Source: Chroococcidiopsidaceae cyanobacterium YX2bin18
Lineage (GTDB): Bacteria > Cyanobacteriota > Cyanobacteriia > Cyanobacteriales > Chroococcidiopsidaceae
DNA: 64,000 nucleotides
NCBI GenBank assembly: GCA_030446505.1
Contig: JAUJND010000007.1
Location: 1-64,000 of the forward strand
Direction of reading: 5' to 3'
Under the pieces are notes generated by a model. That model made no database searches and was not told where the DNA came from. It was given only the letters and a program-made list of their open reading frames with translations. A program made the translations under genes and the position numbers. Positions 60,024 to 64,000 of the stretch are shown here, in pieces (the first letter of the stretch is position 1; each line of letters begins with the position of its first letter).

Positions 60024-61653
60024 CTACTGCCACACAAAAACTTTGGCTTCATACTCTCCCAAGTCAACCATCATGCCATCATCTGTAGATTCAATATTGT
60101 AGTTACCTGTCCATTCATGCCAGGTTCCAGCTGCTGGGAAGTTAGGAATTTGATATCCAGCCAGGAAGTTTTCTGAGAAATTTAGGACAACAACTACACG
60201 AGAACCTTGATCATTCCAGCGGCTGTAAGCCAGCACTTTTGCTGCTGGATTTTCGTGGAAAAAGTCGATGTTTTCTGTATAAAGCGCATGATTACTTTTA
60301 CGCAGGGTTGTCAAGCCTTTGTAGTATTCAAATAAACTCCGATTAAGGTCATTGCCTAACAATGCCCACTCGATTTTGGCTGAGTCCTCGGTTTTGGGCT
60401 TGTACTCCCCAAACTCTTCACCCATCCAAATTAGAGGAACTCCGATCGCAGTCATTAGGATGGCAGCACCGAGTTTAACTCGCTTGAAAGCTTCTTGATC
60501 AAAAATATTGCGATCGCCTAGTTCAACCATTAAGTGATTGTGATCATGATTCGTCAGGTAATTTACAACATTTGTTGTACCCATAAAGCCTTGCCGCTTG
60601 CAATCGATCACATCTTTGAGACGCTCTAAATCAAATTCACCGCAGATATGCTCTAAAATGCAGTGATAAAAACTATCGTGCCAGCAGCCATCCATTGGTC
60701 CATCTGCATTAGTAATGCTAGTGGTTTCAGGTATGTGTTCCGCAATGTTATAAAACGGCTTCATGCTAGCTGTTTCTTTAGCTTCCTGCACAATCCAGTG
60801 CATAAAGTCATAGTTAGCAATCTGGCGTGCTGCATCGTAACGAATGCCGTCAATATGATATTCCTGAATCCAATGGCGTACGGTATCACCAGCAAATCGT
60901 CGCGCCGGATAAGTTTTTAGTTTTTCGTCGTAGAATTCGTAGTTAAACTCTGGTCCCCAGCTGTTGTCAGGATCACGAGGCTCGTGATGAGATTTGGGTA
61001 AGTGGTGCTGAGGCTTCTGAATGATTATAAATCCCGTCCATCAAAACACGAATGCCTCTAGCATGACACTGATCAATTAAATTCTTTAACTCTTCTGTTG
61101 TGCCGTAGCTAGATTCGGTGGCGAAGAAGTGGCGCGGGTTATAACCCCAGCTGTAGTCGCCAGGATACTCTTTGACAGGCAACAATTCAATCGCGTTAAT
61201 ACCTAGTTCAACTAAATGATCTAATTTTTCTACAACGTGCTTATATTTACCACGAGTGAATTTGTCATCCTCACCACCAGAAAAGTCCCCAACGTGCAGT
61301 TCATATATTACTAATTCGTAATCGGCTGGCAGTGGTTTGTCGTCGTGTTGCCAGACATAGGTATCAACAATCCGCTCACCACCTTTAACCCTGACGACCC
61401 CGTTTTCTTGATTATCAACATCAGTCGCATAGGGATCAGTAATATCCACCCATTGATCTGGTTCAAAAAACCAAGATTTTGATTGAACACGGAATTTATA
61501 TTGATAAATACCGTCTTCCAGTTCAACCTTAGTCCGGAAATAACCATCTTTACCTTTTTCCATCGGGATTTCTTCCCAATCGGAGAAAGATCCAATTAAC
61601 GCAGCTCCTTTGTTATAAGGGGCAAATAAATTAAATTCAATTGAACTTGCCAT
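60024..61653 (-). pseudogene. GH13 alpha-glucan enzyme with internal deletion
   Basis: An alpha-amylase-superfamily enzyme, branching-enzyme-like. Residues 1-90 form a CBM48-type domain (NLFAPYNKGAALIGSFSDWE), then the barrel: ELHVGDFSGGEDDKFTRGKY, GINAIELLPVKEYPGDYSWG, LIDQCHARGIRVLMDGIYNH, DGIRYDAARQIANYDFM (nucleophile Asp), YNIAEHIPET (acid/base Glu) and VVNYLTNHDHNH (Asp). Between NHSEASAPLTQI and HHEPRDPDNSWG a short segment (family: DHDYWY) is missing and the frame shifts near 61000. It is otherwise complete to VFVWQ. Confidence 0.85.
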
Positions 61654-61683
61654 AGAAATTTTTGAGTAATAAAAGTAACCCAA

Positions 61684-61928
61684 GGATATTTTCCCTGCCT
61701 TAGTTGCTTTAGCAAATCGTTCTGGAGAAATAAGCTGACTTGTTGGATGCTAATTGTTATGTTTTAGCTGCTAAGGAAGGATAAAGGTTGTTTAAGCTAA
61801 TTTTCGGCGATTAAGGTGCAAATTCGTCAAATATGCTAAATTTGAGCAGCTAAAATCTATCTCTTTAACCAGCATAAAGTTGGCTATAGGGAACTAAGCC
61901 ATAAGTAATTAACGTGCCTTGAAGATTA
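61684..61928. other. intergenic region
   Basis: About 245 bases between ruvA and the GH13 gene (same strand); nothing recognised. Confidence 0.35.
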
Positions 61929-62560
61929 CTAGGTGCTTAAATGTGCGATCGCCTGGCGAATCCAATCCTCCGGATTGGCGTTTTTCGCTAACCCAGCATT
62001 TTGACTTACAGCTTGCAGCGCTTGAGAAACTTCATTAGGGGTATACCCTAGTGCTAGCAGCGTATCCTGCACTTCTTCTAAAACAGCGCTTGATAGTGGC
62101 ACAGATGCAGAAGTTCCTGCTAATCCAGTTGTAGTGCGCCATTCTGCCAGTTTCTTTTTTGAGTTCTAGGGAAATGCGCTCAGGCTGTTTTACCACCTAC
62201 GCCGGGAGCTTGAATTAATAGCTGGATGTTACTACTGACGATCGCCTGGACTAAATCTGGTAGTTCTAGGGTGTCCAAAAGCGCGATCGCACTTGATGCG
62301 CCAATACCACTGACACTGAGCAACTGGCGAAACAAATCCCGTTCAGCCAAAGAACCAAAGCCATACAGCACTGGCTGTTCTTCCCGAATTTGCAAATGAG
62401 TGAAAACTTGCACCGCTTCCCCAGTTGCGGGCAATTCAGCCGCTAAACGCGCCGGAATTTGTAAATCGTATCCGCAGGAGTTAACTTCAAGAGTAAGGAT
62501 GACGCGATTGCCAGTAGTTTTGACAACGCTAGCAACTGTGCCTTTAAGATAGCTAATCAT
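61929..62560 (-). pseudogene. ruvA: Holliday junction protein RuvA, frameshifted
   Basis: RuvA binds four-way junctions for RuvB. The OB fold and HhH parts are intact ([69 protein letters not shown]). An extra C near 62187 and an extra A near 62161 shift the frame; the C-terminal domain III then follows (VLEEVQDTLLALGYTPNEVS, WIRQAIAHLST) to 61929. ATG overlaps the stop of the preceding sucrose-phosphatase gene by 4 nt (ATGA). Confidence 0.9.
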
Positions 62561-63305
62561 CCCAGGAAGCCGAAATACTTTAAGCCTTCCAGAATACCAC
62601 CCGCACAGGCAGCCTTAGCCAAGTAACGGTGATCTACTGGGTTGCTCCTGTGCCATTCCAGCAGTTCTGAGCTAGCATTCCCGACAATGATTCCCCATTC
62701 CTCTTTCATCGCAAATAAGGCAATATCATTACCAGAATCACCGCATACAACTGTTTGCGTTGCCTCAATTTTCCATAAGGAGCGCAGAAACTGCATTGCC
62801 AAACCTTTATCACTATGGCGCGGTAGAATATCCAGGTCTTGACCCGTGCTATAAATTAACTTGGTATCTAACCCGTGCTTTTGCAATAAAGACTCTAGTT
62901 GCGGTAGGACTTCGGGTGCTAGAGACTGTGTAGGAAAAAACTAACTTTAAAGGGGCGCTGTTCTGACTCTGGCTGCGGAATAAGATCAGCAAAATGAGCG
63001 GTAGTAGCTATTATTGCATCACGATTCCACCCTTGCCTAAGTCTTTCAGACCAAGCAGAATCGGGAGTTTCACTGCCGTTGAGGTAGATTTCTGTACCTA
63101 CGGCGGCGATTAAGGCATCAGGTTGCAAAAGCTGCTTTTTAGTTTGAAGTTGTCGATATAGAATTGGCGATCGCCCAGTGGCATACACGATCTTTGTCCT
63201 GTATTCTTGGCGATGTTGACTCAGCTTAGGGTTAAGTTCTGCTAAGGCGTTGTCATCGCCTACTAAAGTATTGTCTAGATCGGTTACGAATAAAAATGGT
63301 GTCAT
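62557..63305 (-). pseudogene. sucrose-phosphate phosphatase, frameshifted
   Basis: A HAD-superfamily phosphatase of the sucrose-phosphatase group, giving sucrose from sucrose-6-phosphate. Motif I LFVTDLDNTLVGDDNALAEL, motif II IVYATGRSPILYRQLQ, AAVGTEIYLNGSETPDSAW; after an indel near 62920 APEVLPQLESLLQKHG, YSTGQDLDILPRHSDKGLAM and motif IV VVCGDSGNDIALFA. About 249 residues. Sucrose is a compatible solute in many cyanobacteria. Confidence 0.88.
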
Positions 63306-63408
63306 AGCAATTTATTTTTAGTTAACAATTCAATTGGATCACAAAACAAGCGCTATTGACTTACGACAACATTTTACTTGCATGGCTTGTCCTGACGCTT
63401 CACTCTGA

Positions 63409-64000
63409 ATGAAATTCCTAACTAAGCACAAATTAGTTTCCTGGTTACCGCAGCTAAATCCTCAAGTTTGGATTTTGGGGTTTGGTAGATTTTTATCAGA
63501 AATTGGTACTGGTTTTACACTATTTTACGCCCCAATCTTTTTTGTTAATCAGGTAGGTTTATCAGCAACATCTGTCGGTATTGCCTTGGGTAGTGCCTCT
63601 ATTTCCGGCGTAATAGGTCGAATTCTGGGAGGTTCTTGTTCCGATTCCCGGTTTTGGGGTCGCCGCCGTACTCTTTTGCTCTCAGCAGCTGTTGCCGCGA
63701 TCGCTTCTTTAGTTTTAGCTACTACCAGCAATTTTTCTACTTTAGTTGTTGGGAACTTACTGATGGGTCTAGGACAAGGTTTATACTGGCCTGCCACTGA
63801 AGCAGTAGTAGCAGATTTAACACCGCCTGAGCATCGCCGTGAAGCTTACGCCCTCACAAGACTTGCAGATAATCTTGGTTTAGGAATGGGGATTGTTTTT
63901 GGCGGTGCGTTGATTGGCACAACAGGTGCTTATCGAGCGCTGTTTGTCGTTGATGCAGTTTCGTTTGTGGTGTTCTTTGGGGTTGTGTATTTAGCAATTG
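63409..64000 (+). CDS. MFS transporter (runs off window)
   Basis: Start ATG at 63409; 197 residues visible. Helices of the MFS type: WILGFGRFLSEIGTGFTLFY, VGIALGSASISGVIGRILGG, SDSRFWGRRRTLLLSAAVAA (the loop 2-3 motif), GLGQGLYWPATEAVVADLTP and IVFGGALIGTTGAYRALFVV. The substrate is unknown. Divergent from the sucrose-phosphatase gene. Confidence 0.85.
   Translation, partial: MKFLTKHKLVSWLPQLNPQVWILGFGRFLSEIGTGFTLFYAPIFFVNQVGLSATSVGIALGSASISGVIGRILGGSCSDSRFWGRRRTLLLSAAVAAIASLVLATTSNFSTLVVGNLLMGLGQGLYWPATEAVVADLTPPEHRREAYALTRLADNLGLGMGIVFGGALIGTTGAYRALFVVDAVSFVVFFGVVYLAI

Noticed and set aside
63549-63797. 82-codon minus-strand ORF near the window end
   Set aside because: Antisense shadow of the MFS transporter.

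Overview
The window comes from a cyanobacterial chromosome. It carries photosystem I genes (psaF, psaJ, two psaL), the PSII assembly factor PAM68, Tic22, a Vipp1/PspA pair, NFACT-RemA-Gmk, cobM, menB, and many HIP1 octamers (GCGATCGC). The psaF-J-L gene order would fit a Chroococcidiopsis- or Nostoc-like lineage, but the sequence alone does not fix the genus.

Layout. 0-5.6 kb: an OmpR-type regulator, a grxD-bolA pair, plsC, tadA and grxC. 5.7-6.7 kb: a decayed secreted-protein gene cut by an IS4 remnant. 6.8-12.3 kb: a zinc block with three Zur-type operators, a CobW-family GTPase, a WD40 protein, znuB-znuC and divergent znuA, followed by an SLH porin. 14.8-18.4 kb: rqcH, remA, gmk and two small ORFs. 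18.5-21 kb: psaF-psaJ-psaL-psaL. 21.3-28.9 kb: tsaD, a hydrolase, two GNATs, tRNA-Pro, tic22, prmC, tsaC and a degenerate histidine kinase. 29-38.6 kb: secDF-pdhB, menB, dprA, a YdcF-like gene, a flavin reductase, cobM and lgt. 38.7-40.4 kb: a small accessory islet with a dead GNAT and a RelE-like toxin paired with a Shedu-family (DUF4263) gene. 40.5-45.6 kb: rlmN, uvrC and small genes. 46-54.3 kb: a heavily broken stretch with an aminotransferase, a thioredoxin, two PspA/Vipp1 genes, a DUF721 gene, an IS4 element, and an IS4 nested inside an IS1-type gene. 54.4-57.6 kb: two secreted proteins with a predicted N-terminal histidine next to a PetR-PetP-like regulator pair. 57.8-64 kb: aroF, PAM68-rpsO, a GH13 enzyme, ruvA, sucrose phosphatase and an MFS transporter.

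The most striking global feature is that about twenty genes, many expected to be essential (tsaD, secD, secF, ruvA, menB, aroF, znuA), are broken by one-base indels, often in homopolymers. The damage is patchy: uvrC, rqcH, rlmN, dprA, pdhB and the psa genes are intact. This points to uneven sequence quality, with real decay on top in the 5.7-6.7 kb and 46-54 kb regions, where in-frame stops and insertion sequences also occur.

The best candidates for new biology are the RelE-like/Shedu gene pair at 39.4-40.4 kb and the His-N-terminal secreted proteins beside petRP, which have gene-fragment copies next to znuA.
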